A DNA stretch of 64,000 nucleotides from the NCBI GenBank assembly GCA_947631925.1, contig CANRNE010000006.1:1-64000 (forward strand), read 5' to 3'. A model generated the notes under the pieces. The model did no database searches. It had not been told where the DNA came from and worked only from the letters and a program-made list of their open reading frames with translations. A program made the translations under genes and the position numbers. Source of the DNA: an uncultured Clostridia bacterium. GTDB taxonomy: Bacteria > Bacillota > Clostridia > Christensenellales > Borkfalkiaceae. Positions 30,529 through 38,549 of this stretch are shown here, one piece after another; positions within the stretch are counted from its first letter, which is position 1, and every line of letters begins with the position of its first letter.

Positions 30529-30555
30529 AAAGGGAGGCAATCGCCTCCCTTTTGT
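30529..30555 (+). terminator. Intrinsic terminator
   Basis: AGGGAGGC-aat-cGCCTCCCTTTTG. Confidence 0.8.
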
Positions 30556-30592
30556 CTATCAAAAATGCAAAAATTATGGGCTGTACACATGC

Positions 30593-31699
30593 TCACGGGA
30601 GCACGCGTTGGGTGAAGCGCACGTCCGCGTCCAATTTGTGTAAAAATTCCTCGATTTTTTCGCCGAGGACGGGCTCTGCGGGGGGCATGTCGGGGAAGAG
30701 GGCGACGATTTCGCACGAGAAGGCGAGCCCGACCTTTTTTGCGGCCGCCTTCAAATCGTCGGCTTTTTCGAGAATTTCCCCGAAGACTTCGTCGAGCGCC
30801 GCCTGCCAATTTGCATCCTCCGAGAAGCGGCGGAACCCGTTCGCGCACCGCGAAAACGGCGCAATCGGCCGGAGCGCCTCCTCGATTTCGAAGGGGTCGG
30901 GGAAGAACTCGAAGAAATCTTCGACGGGCACATCCTCCTCGAAGGGGTCGAACCGCTCCGTCCCGCGCACAACGAAGGAGACCGCATAGCGCGGCGCGGC
31001 ATCCTCGAGCACGAGGGCGAGCGCCCCCGCTTTCTGCTGTTCGGGAGTATAAATTTCGGACATCGCGGCGGCAAAGGCGGCGGCATCCGTCTCTGCGGGG
31101 GAGCCGAAATCCTCCGCGCAGAAGGTGTTCCCATAGTCGCGGCAGGTCATCTGCCCGAAGAGCGATTCAAAGTCGCTGTCGAGGAAGAGGGCGGAGACGC
31201 GCCTCAAAAGGCGCCCGCCGTGCCCCGTGAACTCGATATAATCCCCGATGTCGATGGCCTTGCGCTTGTCATCGAAGAGGCGGAACTCCACCCGCTTTTT
31301 GCCGCTCGCCATGGCATCGAACATGTCATCCCGCAGGTGCATGGAGAAGCGCTCGGCGAGCATGAGCCGGGAACAAATGCGCCCGTCATCCACCGTGGAC
31401 TTGGGGTATTTGCGGCGCGCGGGGTCGATGAGCTCGTTCATGTAGTAGTGCATGTACGAATACTCTCCCTCCTCGCCGCGTGCGCGCGCCATCAGCCCGC
31501 CCCAGCTCCGCCACGAGAGACAGACCTTCGTCCCGTCGTTGAGAACGGGGCAGTTCTCCTCGTGCGCATCGCCGCCGAAGCAGTACCCGTGTTCGACAAT
31601 TTCCCGCCGCACCGCCAGCTCCACCCGCGCCGTGACAGGCGCATGGTCGGGATATTGCATGTCGGTGTCATATGTCCATCCGATCACTTCGTAATTCAT
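30593..31699 (-). CDS. ASCH/PUA-like domain-containing protein of unknown function
   Basis: MNYEVIGWTYDTDMQYPDHAPV...; central SMHLRDDMFDAMASGKKRVEFRLFDDKRKAIDIGDYIEF resembles ASCH; start set downstream of the repeat-derived extension. Confidence 0.6.
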   Translation of the reverse strand: MNYEVIGWTYDTDMQYPDHAPVTARVELAVRREIVEHGYCFGGDAHEENCPVLNDGTKVCLSWRSWGGLMARARGEEGEYSYMHYYMNELIDPARRKYPKSTVDDGRICSRLMLAERFSMHLRDDMFDAMASGKKRVEFRLFDDKRKAIDIGDYIEFTGHGGRLLRRVSALFLDSDFESLFGQMTCRDYGNTFCAEDFGSPAETDAAAFAAAMSEIYTPEQQKAGALALVLEDAAPRYAVSFVVRGTERFDPFEEDVPVEDFFEFFPDPFEIEEALRPIAPFSRCANGFRRFSEDANWQAALDEVFGEILEKADDLKAAAKKVGLAFSCEIVALFPDMPPAEPVLGEKIEEFLHKLDADVRFTQRVLP

Positions 31700-31732
31700 A
31701 ATTCCTCCATGTTTCGACAAAAATCTTTTCTT

Positions 31733-32192
31733 GTTTCGGCGAAAAGCTTTCCTACGGAAATCTTTTCGTCGAGGAAATTGGCGTTTGCGGCTTAATTTGT
31801 CTGGTCGTCGCGGTCGTTTCATCGGACAATAAGCCTGCGGTGGCGTTGCAAATTGTGTCGCGCAGCGCAAAAGCGTGGTTTTGCTCGCGCAAGTAATTTT
31901 AGGTTTCGGCGAAAAGCTTTCCTACGGAAATCTTTTCGTCGAGGAAATTGGCGTTTGCGGCTTAATTTGTCTGGTCGTCGCGGTCGTTTCATCGGACAAT
32001 AAGCCTGCGGTGGCGTTGCAAATTGTGTCGCGCAGCGCAAAAGCGTGGTTTTGCTCGCGCAAGTAATTTTAGGTTTCGGCGAAAAGCTTTCCTGCGGAAA
32101 TCTTTTCGTCGAGGAAATTGGCGTTGGCGCCTCAATCGGCTTATTGTCGCGGTCGTTCCATCGGACAATAAGCCTGCGGTGGCGTTGCAAAT
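31733..32192 (+). repeat. Structured intergenic repeat family 1, tandem array of three units (copies C-E), period 170 bp
   Basis: Unit starts (GTTTCGGCGAAAAGCTTTCC) at 31733, 31903, 32073; first two units nearly identical, third diverged in the centre. Confidence 0.95.
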
Positions 32193-32195
32193 GGG

Positions 32196-32232
32196 GACGC
32201 CCACGGCGGAAGTGAATTCCGCCTAAGGCAAG
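32196..32232 (+). repeat. 37-bp short repeat, second copy
   Basis: Identical to 22074-22110. Confidence 0.9.
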
Positions 32233-32329
32233 GAATTTAGAACTCGTACCCACCCCCCTACCCCCCTCCGCGGGAGGGGGCATGAGGAGCGATTCCTCGG
32301 GAGGGGCATGCATGGCGCCTCCGTGGGTA

Positions 32330-32378
32330 GCAAACGCATTCTTCGCGCACAGCACAGTGCGCTGTGCGCGGCGTTTGC
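32330..32378. repeat. Long hairpin in noncoding DNA
   Basis: GCAAACGC-attctt-CGCGCACAGC-acagtgc-GCTGTGCGCG-GCGTTTGC. Confidence 0.8.
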
Positions 32379-32631
32379 GAAGAGTGAGCGCATTCGCCGC
32401 GCGAACGATGACCGAGGGCAGGGCTCTACCTGCCCGAGAGAGCTGTCGAGCGAAGCGAGACTGAGGTGGGGCGCATTCTAAATTTGTCATGCTGAGCCGC
32501 CGCATCGCGGCGAATCGAAGCATATCCGCAAGAAAGGCCAACCCCTGCCGGGGGCACCTGTGCTTTTCCATCAACGCAGAGAAATAGTGCGCCCTTGCCG
32601 AGAGAGGCAAGGGCTGTTTCTTACAAAAATA

Positions 32632-32859
32632 TTACGACCTCGGATAGGGGGTGGGCTCCTTCGTCAGCCCAAGCAGATAATCCACGCTCGTGTTGTAAAA
32701 TGCCGCAAGCCGAATGAGCACCGAGGTCGGAATGTCGTTCTCCCCGGTCTCGTATTTGGAATATCCCGTCTGGGACATGTTCAACATCTTCGCAACTTGC
32801 GTTTGGTTGAGGTCATGATCCTCTCTGAGGTCGCGGATTCTTTGATACACAATAGCCAT
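32632..32859 (-). CDS. XRE-family HTH transcriptional regulator
   Basis: IRDLREDHDLNQTQVAKMLNMSQTGYSKYETGENDIPTSVLIRLAAFYNTSVDYLLGLT. Confidence 0.9.
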   Translation of the reverse strand: MAIVYQRIRDLREDHDLNQTQVAKMLNMSQTGYSKYETGENDIPTSVLIRLAAFYNTSVDYLLGLTKEPTPYPRS

Positions 32860-32905
32860 TTTACGCCTTCTACCCGAAATAATATAGCAAATTACGAAAA
32901 AACGC

Positions 32906-32934
32906 TTGACATATAACCTGTTTCAGGTTAAAAT
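32906..32934 (+). promoter_or_regulatory. Promoter with palindromic operator in the spacer
   Basis: TTGACA-N17-TAAAAT; AACCTG-ttt-CAGGTT at 32915-32929. Confidence 0.75.
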
Positions 32935-32982
32935 ATTTTTGTTGAACAGACACGGTTCGACAAAAATCTACGGAGGTCATTT

Positions 32983-33456
32983 ATGGGTAAGTATGTAGAA
33001 AACAATCTCGGGAAGGGCGAGACAATCGTAAAAAAAGCGGAACTCAATCCCGCGGCGCTTGTTGGGGCATGGATTTTCGGAATCCTGTTCTGCTGGCTGC
33101 TTTTGATTCCGCTTATCAAGGCAATTATTGCCACGGTGCAGTTCAATCATGTCGAACTTGCCGTCACCAGCAAGCGCGTCGTCGGGAAAGTCGGCGTCAT
33201 CAAGACAAAGACGATGGATGCGCCTCTTTCAAGAGTGCAGAACGTCAGCATTTCCCAGAAATTCTTGGGTAAATTGTTCAATTACAGCTTGGTGAAGATT
33301 GACACCGCTGCAGGGCAGTATACCTTTGATTACATCAAAAACGCGAATGCGTTCAAAGGGACGCTCATGGCGCAGATTGAGCAGGCGGAAACGGATAAGA
33401 TGCAGCAACAGGCCGAACTCATGGCTCGTTCCATGGCAGGGGTCATCAACAAATAA
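32983..33456 (+). CDS. PH-domain (bPH2-like) membrane protein
   Basis: TM segment followed by VELAVTSKRVVGKVGVIKTKTMDAPLSRVQNVSISQKFLGKLFNYSLVKIDTAAGQYTF. Confidence 0.75.
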   Translation: MGKYVENNLGKGETIVKKAELNPAALVGAWIFGILFCWLLLIPLIKAIIATVQFNHVELAVTSKRVVGKVGVIKTKTMDAPLSRVQNVSISQKFLGKLFNYSLVKIDTAAGQYTFDYIKNANAFKGTLMAQIEQAETDKMQQQAELMARSMAGVINK

Positions 33457-33608
33457 GAGAGCGAACTTTCGCCGAATCGTGTCAACGGCGGGGGTGAGAA
33501 AAAGACAATTTGCGGGAACCGTCCACGGCTTCCCCTGCGCGCAGGTGTAATATCTCCTTTGAATTCTTGGCGGTTTCCGTGAATTGATGCACTTGTGCGT
33601 GGGAGAAG

Positions 33609-33650
33609 CCAAACCACCCCCCGATGCGTACGCATCGGGGGGTGGTTTGG
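33609..33650. repeat. Perfect 42-bp palindrome with no loop, followed by a T-rich tract
   Basis: CCAAACCACCCCCCGATGCGT|ACGCATCGGGGGGTGGTTTGG. Confidence 0.95.
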
Positions 33651-33665
33651 AGTTGAATTTTTTTT

Positions 33666-33701
33666 CGAAGAAAATCTTTGCGTGCGCAAAGATTTTCTTC
33701 G
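33666..33701. repeat. Solo left hairpin of repeat family 1
   Basis: CGAAGAAAATCTTTGCG-tg-CGCAAAGATTTTCTTCG perfect stem; flank GAGCGGATAGGCGG matches copy F. Confidence 0.8.
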
Positions 33702-33907
33702 AGCGGATAGGCGGTTACGCCTTCTCCTGCTCGTAGCCGCGCAAGCGGCGCGTGGAGCCACCTCCCCCCTTATACCTGAGGGGGGAGCGCCGCAGTTCTC
33801 GCTCAACAGCACGGGGTGCTGTGAGCGGCGGCGCGACAGGAGCGCTGGCAGGCGCGACGGACTTTGCGGCGGTCCCTGCCGCCCAAAGAGGGTAGGGTAG
33901 GGGGTGT

Positions 33908-34082
33908 CATTTCAAAATAATGTGCGCGAGCAAAACCACGCTTTTGCGCTGCGCGCCCCCATTTGCAACGCCACCGCAGGCTTATTGTCCGATGAAACGA
34001 CCGCGACGACGAGTCTATTAAGGCGATTCGGCTAATTTCCTCGACGAAAAGATTTGCCCCAAGCAAAGCTTTTCGCCGAAAC
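33908..34082 (-). repeat. Structured intergenic repeat family 1, copy B
   Basis: Near-identical blocks shared with copy A at 6181-6362. Confidence 0.9.
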
Positions 34083-34109
34083 AAGAAAAAAAAGACTGTG
34101 AGGGCTTTT

Positions 34110-34362
34110 TTTGTTGCAACGCACCGGAGCGGGAACGCGGCAGGTGACTCCGACAAAGCTACCTCATGGCACACGCAAGACACCGTTTAGTGCTGCTGTA
34201 TCCCTACCCTGACACGGTTCGCGGGCATACGTTGCATGAGACCTTGTGATCAACATTCCTTACCGCGTGCAGCCTCCCATACGCTGCACCGAGAAAAGCG
34301 TTCGGCTCTGCTATAGCGGATTGCAGATACAGGGCACCGCTAACTCCCCACCTATCACAGCA
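34110..34362 (-). ncRNA. ffs: Signal recognition particle RNA, large Firmicutes type
   Basis: Minus strand: ATAGGTGGGGAGTTAGCGGTGCCCTGTATCTGCAATCCGCTATAGCAG ... CCGTGTCAGGGTAGGGATACAGCAGCACTAAACGG ... CGTGTGCC; matches SRP Alu and domain IV features. Confidence 0.85.
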
Positions 34363-34367
34363 AGAAC

Positions 34368-34396
34368 AGTATACCCCAAAGCGGGAATTTTTGCAA
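34368..34396 (-). promoter_or_regulatory. Promoter of SRP RNA
   Basis: Minus strand TTGCAA-N17-TATACT. Confidence 0.7.
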
Positions 34397-34421
34397 GCGA
34401 TTTTACAGCGTTTTATTTTAC

Positions 34422-34450
34422 TTGTCATTTTTTCGCCGACGTGGTATAAT
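34422..34450 (+). promoter_or_regulatory. Promoter of mrp
   Basis: TTGTCA-N17-TATAAT. Confidence 0.75.
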
Positions 34451-34472
34451 CAATTGGAAAGGAGACAAAAGT

Positions 34473-35300
34473 ATGGCAAATTGTACGCATGACTGCTCGA
34501 CCTGCTCCTCGGATTGCGCATCCCGCACCGCGAATTTTCTCAAAAAACCGCATAGGGGTTCAAAAATTTCCCGCACCGTTGCCGTGACAAGCGGAAAGGG
34601 CGGCGTGGGGAAATCCCTCGCGACGGCTCTTCTTGCCGTACGGGCAAGGGCTATGGGGCTCTCCGTGGGAATCCTCGATGCGGACATCACGGGTCCTTCC
34701 ATTCCGCGCATGTTTGGGGCGGACATGCTCGCCACGGGCACGGACGGAAACATTCGCCCCGTGACGGCAAACTGCGGCATCAAGGTCATCTCCATGAACA
34801 ACCTCTTGGAGCATGAGGACGACCCCGTCGTCTGGCGCGGCTCCCTCATCGCGGGCGCGGTGCTCCAGTTCTGGACGGACGTCGTCTGGGGAGATTTGGA
34901 CCTGCTCTTCATCGACATGCCGCCGGGAACGGGCGACGTGCCGCTGTCCGTCTTCCAGAGCATTCCGCTCTCGGGCGCCGTCATCGCCTCCACCCCGCAA
35001 AAACTTGTCGAGATGGTCGTCAAAAAGAACGTCAACATGGCGAACATGCTGCATGTTCCGCTCCTCGGCCTCATCGAGAACATGAGCTATTTCGTCTGTC
35101 CCGACTGCGGACAGCGTCATGAAATCTTCGGGGAGAGCATCGCAGACGCTCTTGCGAAGAAGTATTCCCTGCCCGCCGTCTCGCGCATTCCCGTGGACCC
35201 CGCGCTCGCGGAGCTTGCCGACAGCGGAAGAATTTTTGAAGCGGACACCGACTGCGTGGCGGAAGTCATGCAAGAAGTGCTCAAATCACGGAAAATATAG
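34473..35300 (+). CDS. Mrp/NBP35 family Fe-S carrier ATPase
   Basis: TSGKGGVGKSLATALLAV, DADITGPSIPRMFG, IDMPPGTGD, CPDCG motif. Confidence 0.93.
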   Translation: MANCTHDCSTCSSDCASRTANFLKKPHRGSKISRTVAVTSGKGGVGKSLATALLAVRARAMGLSVGILDADITGPSIPRMFGADMLATGTDGNIRPVTANCGIKVISMNNLLEHEDDPVVWRGSLIAGAVLQFWTDVVWGDLDLLFIDMPPGTGDVPLSVFQSIPLSGAVIASTPQKLVEMVVKKNVNMANMLHVPLLGLIENMSYFVCPDCGQRHEIFGESIADALAKKYSLPAVSRIPVDPALAELADSGRIFEADTDCVAEVMQEVLKSRKI

Positions 35301-35358
35301 TGCGTTTTGGTTGAAATTTCCGCCAAAATCGTGTAAAATGGGAGATACGGAGGCAAAT

Positions 35359-36444
35359 ATGGCAGACGTTGCAATCAAAAATTTGGGAATGGTCTACACG
35401 GGCGGCACGCGCGCGCTCTTCGATTTCTCGCTCGAGGTAAAAGAGGGGGAATTTTTCGCCCTGCTCGGGCCCGAATCGGCGGGCAAATCCACCGTTTTGC
35501 GCACGGTCGCAGGCCTTGAAGACCCCACCGAGGGAGAAATTCTTCTCGGCGGGAAGTCGATGGACGGGGTCGTCCCAAAGGACAGGAACCTCGCCATGAT
35601 TTTCCCGGGCGGGGTGCTCTATCCCAACCTCACCGTGCAGGAGAATTTGGGCTACGGCCTCAAACTGCGCAAGGCGCCCCCCGCGGTCATCGAACGCCGC
35701 GTGCAGGACGTCGCCGCTCTGCTCGGCCTCCAAAGTCTTCTCTCCAAGCGTCCCAAACAGCTCACGGCGGCACAGCGCCAGCGCGTGGCGCTCGGCAGAA
35801 GCATCGCGCGTGAGCCCGACCTCTTCCTCTTCGACGAACCCTTCGGCGGCCTCGATGACGCCCTTCGCCTCTCCATGGTGGAGGAGCTCGTCCGCCTGCA
35901 CATCCGCCTCAGGAAGACCTTCCTGTACGCCACCGAGAACGTGGCGGAGGCGATGACGGTCGGCGACCGCGTCGGCGTCATGAAGGACGGGTTTTTGCTC
36001 CAAGTCGACTCCCCCGCCAACCTCTATGAGTATCCCGCGAACCTCTTTGTCGCGGACATGGTAGGGGGGATTTCCTTCACGCGGGGCGCGCATATCGTGA
36101 GCGGCGAGGAGGGATACGCTGTCGAAGCCGAGGGGGAACGCATTCCGCTCGGCGCCCTCAAGGAGCGCATCAAAGACTTCGGTGCGTATGCGGACACGGG
36201 GCGCGAAGTCATCCTTGCGTACCATAACGAGGATGCGACTTTGGACGAAAACGGGGCGCGTGTGGGGCTCGACGCCTCACGGCTGCTCCTCTTCGACGGG
36301 GAGACGGAGCGCACCCTCCTGTCCCATGACGACGGGTATGACAAGTCCGCGGGCGGTGTCGACATGCTTCCTCCGACGGTGGGGGAGATGCGGAACGCCA
36401 TCGAAGACGCCAAACCCAAGAAGACCAAAAAATCCAAGAAGTAA
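35359..36444 (+). CDS. MsmK/UgpC-like ABC ATPase with degenerate Q-loop, signature and H-switch
   Basis: GPESAGKST; AMIFPGGVLYPNLTV; QLTAAQRQRVALGRSI; LFLFDEPFGGLD; FLYATENVAEAM. Confidence 0.85.
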   Translation: MADVAIKNLGMVYTGGTRALFDFSLEVKEGEFFALLGPESAGKSTVLRTVAGLEDPTEGEILLGGKSMDGVVPKDRNLAMIFPGGVLYPNLTVQENLGYGLKLRKAPPAVIERRVQDVAALLGLQSLLSKRPKQLTAAQRQRVALGRSIAREPDLFLFDEPFGGLDDALRLSMVEELVRLHIRLRKTFLYATENVAEAMTVGDRVGVMKDGFLLQVDSPANLYEYPANLFVADMVGGISFTRGAHIVSGEEGYAVEAEGERIPLGALKERIKDFGAYADTGREVILAYHNEDATLDENGARVGLDASRLLLFDGETERTLLSHDDGYDKSAGGVDMLPPTVGEMRNAIEDAKPKKTKKSKK

Positions 36445-36505
36445 CCAAAGAGGGCGCCCGACGCGGCGCTCTGTCTTTCGAAAATCTGAAGGGAGGTGAA
36501 AAGAG

Positions 36506-37459
36506 ATGTGGTATACCGTCCTCACGGACGCTTTGCTCGATACCCTGAAACTGTTCCCCTTCCTTTTTGTTTTGTATCTGCTCATCGAGGCGCTCGAACA
36601 CAACACGGCGCTGGGGCGGCCCTTCGGCGCCCTCTCGAAGAGGTGGGGGCCCGCGCTCGGCTCCGCGCTCGGACTCGTTCCCCTGTGCGGATTCTCCGTG
36701 ATGGCGGCCAAACTCTACGAACATCGCCACATCACGGTGGGGACGCTCGCCGCCGTCTTTTCGGCCACGAGCGACGAGGCGCTCATCGTCCTTCTTTTCG
36801 ACCTCGGCCTCGCGTGGGACATCAAACTCTTCACCGTGCTCGCCCTCATCGGGAGCAAACTCGTCCTCGGCATCGGGGCGGGGTATCTTCTCGACCTCCT
36901 CTTCAAGGGCAAGGCGGCGCCCATTCCCCATCATGACCATCATGACCACGCGCATAGTCACGAGGACCACGCGCATGAGGGCCATGAACACGAGGACCAC
37001 GCGCACGGTGACTGTGCCTGCGACGAGCTCTCCGTCTGCGAACACAAGAAGGAGAGCAAGGTGCGCCTCTATCTCGTCTCGCCCCTCCTGCATGCGCTCG
37101 AAGTGGGGGCGTTCGTTCTCCTCGCCAACCTCGCATTCGGCTATCTCTTCTTCTTTGTCGGGGAGGAGACGGTCATTTCCTTCATGCAGGGCACGGGATA
37201 TTGGCTGCAGCCTCTCCTCTGTCCGCTCATCGGGGCCATTCCCAACTGCGCGGCCTCTGTCGTGCTGGCGGAGACGTACGCCGTGGGCGGGATTGCCTTC
37301 GGCGGGCTCCTCGGCGGGCTCGTGACCAACGCGGGGCTCGGCTATCTCGCCCTCTTCAAGCGCGGGACGTGGAAGCGCGGCCTGCTCCTGCTCGGCGGGA
37401 TGCTCCTCTTCGGAATTGCCGTGGGATACGCCGCAAACGCCCTCGCACTCTTGTTCTGA
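36506..37459 (+). CDS. Putative polytopic heavy-metal/manganese exporter (ArsP_2-like) with His-rich loop
   Basis: About 10 TM segments; loop HHDHHDHAHSHEDHAHEGHEHEDHAHGDCACDELSVCEH. Confidence 0.7.
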   Translation: MWYTVLTDALLDTLKLFPFLFVLYLLIEALEHNTALGRPFGALSKRWGPALGSALGLVPLCGFSVMAAKLYEHRHITVGTLAAVFSATSDEALIVLLFDLGLAWDIKLFTVLALIGSKLVLGIGAGYLLDLLFKGKAAPIPHHDHHDHAHSHEDHAHEGHEHEDHAHGDCACDELSVCEHKKESKVRLYLVSPLLHALEVGAFVLLANLAFGYLFFFVGEETVISFMQGTGYWLQPLLCPLIGAIPNCAASVVLAETYAVGGIAFGGLLGGLVTNAGLGYLALFKRGTWKRGLLLLGGMLLFGIAVGYAANALALLF

Positions 37460-37484
37460 AAATCTCCCAATAAGGGGTGGAAAT

Positions 37485-38498
37485 ATGTGTGAAAACGCTG
37501 TTCTACCCGAGAGAAACCCCCAAACGGGGGAGAGATTGCTCTTTTTGCCTCCCAAACGCGCCCTGTCGCGCGTCCCCATGCAGACGGCGGGGAAGGTGCT
37601 CGTCCTCTCGGACGGCTTTCTCCTTCCCGAACTTACGGCGCTGTCCCCCTCGCAGAAGGTGCTCTTCGTCCTCTATGACGGCGATGCGCTGCCCCTCTTC
37701 GGCATGCCCGATGAGGTGGGCGCAGTCATCGCGGCGGGCGGGGGAGAGGTTCTGCGCGCCGCACGCTTCTTCGCCGCCGTCCGAAGAATTTCCTGCCTCA
37801 CACTTCCCTCACATGCCGCCCTCTACGGCGCCGCGGAAGGGGCGGGAGAGATAACAATCGGGGGAGAGACCCGCACCGTCCGCCTTGCAGATTGCGAAAT
37901 CGTATGCAGTCTCGCGGACATGGACTTTTGCGCCGCATACGGGGAAATTCTGCTCTCCCGCCTGTTTGTTTTCGAGCAGAAGACGCTTCGCCGCTTCGGG
38001 CTGTGCAACGCAGAAGAAGGCCTTTGCGTCTGGTCGCCCTCTCCCTTTGACAGGGCGTCGCTCGTCGCGGCAAATGCCCTTTTGCGGGAGAATTTCACCC
38101 CTTGGGCGGGGAGCGCGCTGGCAGCAAAGTTCGGCCCCGTTGCGGCGTACAGGCGCCTTCTCACAAGCTACATCGCCTTTTTCCGCTCGGACGTGCGCCG
38201 CTATTTCGTCCCCGACTATCGGGCGCGGGCGGCGCGGGCGGGCGTTCCGTATGCCTCCCTCGACATTCCGACGGCGGAGGAACTTGCGCGGCGGGAGGCC
38301 CTCTTTTTGCGCATGCGGGAGGACTGCCTCGGAGAACTTACCCGCATCGAACGGGCGGACGGCACACACTTTGCCGCCATCCGTGCCCTCGGCGGGACGG
38401 TGCCCGGCCCCGCGCCGCGGGAGGCGGTGTCCCCGCTGCCCGAACGCTTCGGGGGGCTTTTGGCGCTCGCGCGCGACTTCGGCCTCGCGGATGTTTGA
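37485..38498 (+). CDS. Hypothetical protein
   Basis: Long ORF with RBS-like GGGGTGGAAAT before the ATG; no family recognised. Confidence 0.6.
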   Translation: MCENAVLPERNPQTGERLLFLPPKRALSRVPMQTAGKVLVLSDGFLLPELTALSPSQKVLFVLYDGDALPLFGMPDEVGAVIAAGGGEVLRAARFFAAVRRISCLTLPSHAALYGAAEGAGEITIGGETRTVRLADCEIVCSLADMDFCAAYGEILLSRLFVFEQKTLRRFGLCNAEEGLCVWSPSPFDRASLVAANALLRENFTPWAGSALAAKFGPVAAYRRLLTSYIAFFRSDVRRYFVPDYRARAARAGVPYASLDIPTAEELARREALFLRMREDCLGELTRIERADGTHFAAIRALGGTVPGPAPREAVSPLPERFGGLLALARDFGLADV

Positions 38499-38518
38499 TT
38501 CTCCGCCCGACCGTGTAT
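38493..38518 (+). promoter_or_regulatory. Possible sigma-B/F-like promoter upstream of the STAS operon
   Basis: GTTTGA-N14-GTGTAT resembles GTTTAA-N12-15-GGGTAT. Confidence 0.3.
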
Positions 38519-38549
38519 AAATTAAGTATGACCTTCAGGAGGTTTCGCC

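Noticed and set aside
31733-32192. CRISPR array
   Set aside because: The 170-bp period has no unique spacers or short direct repeats, and no cas genes are nearby.
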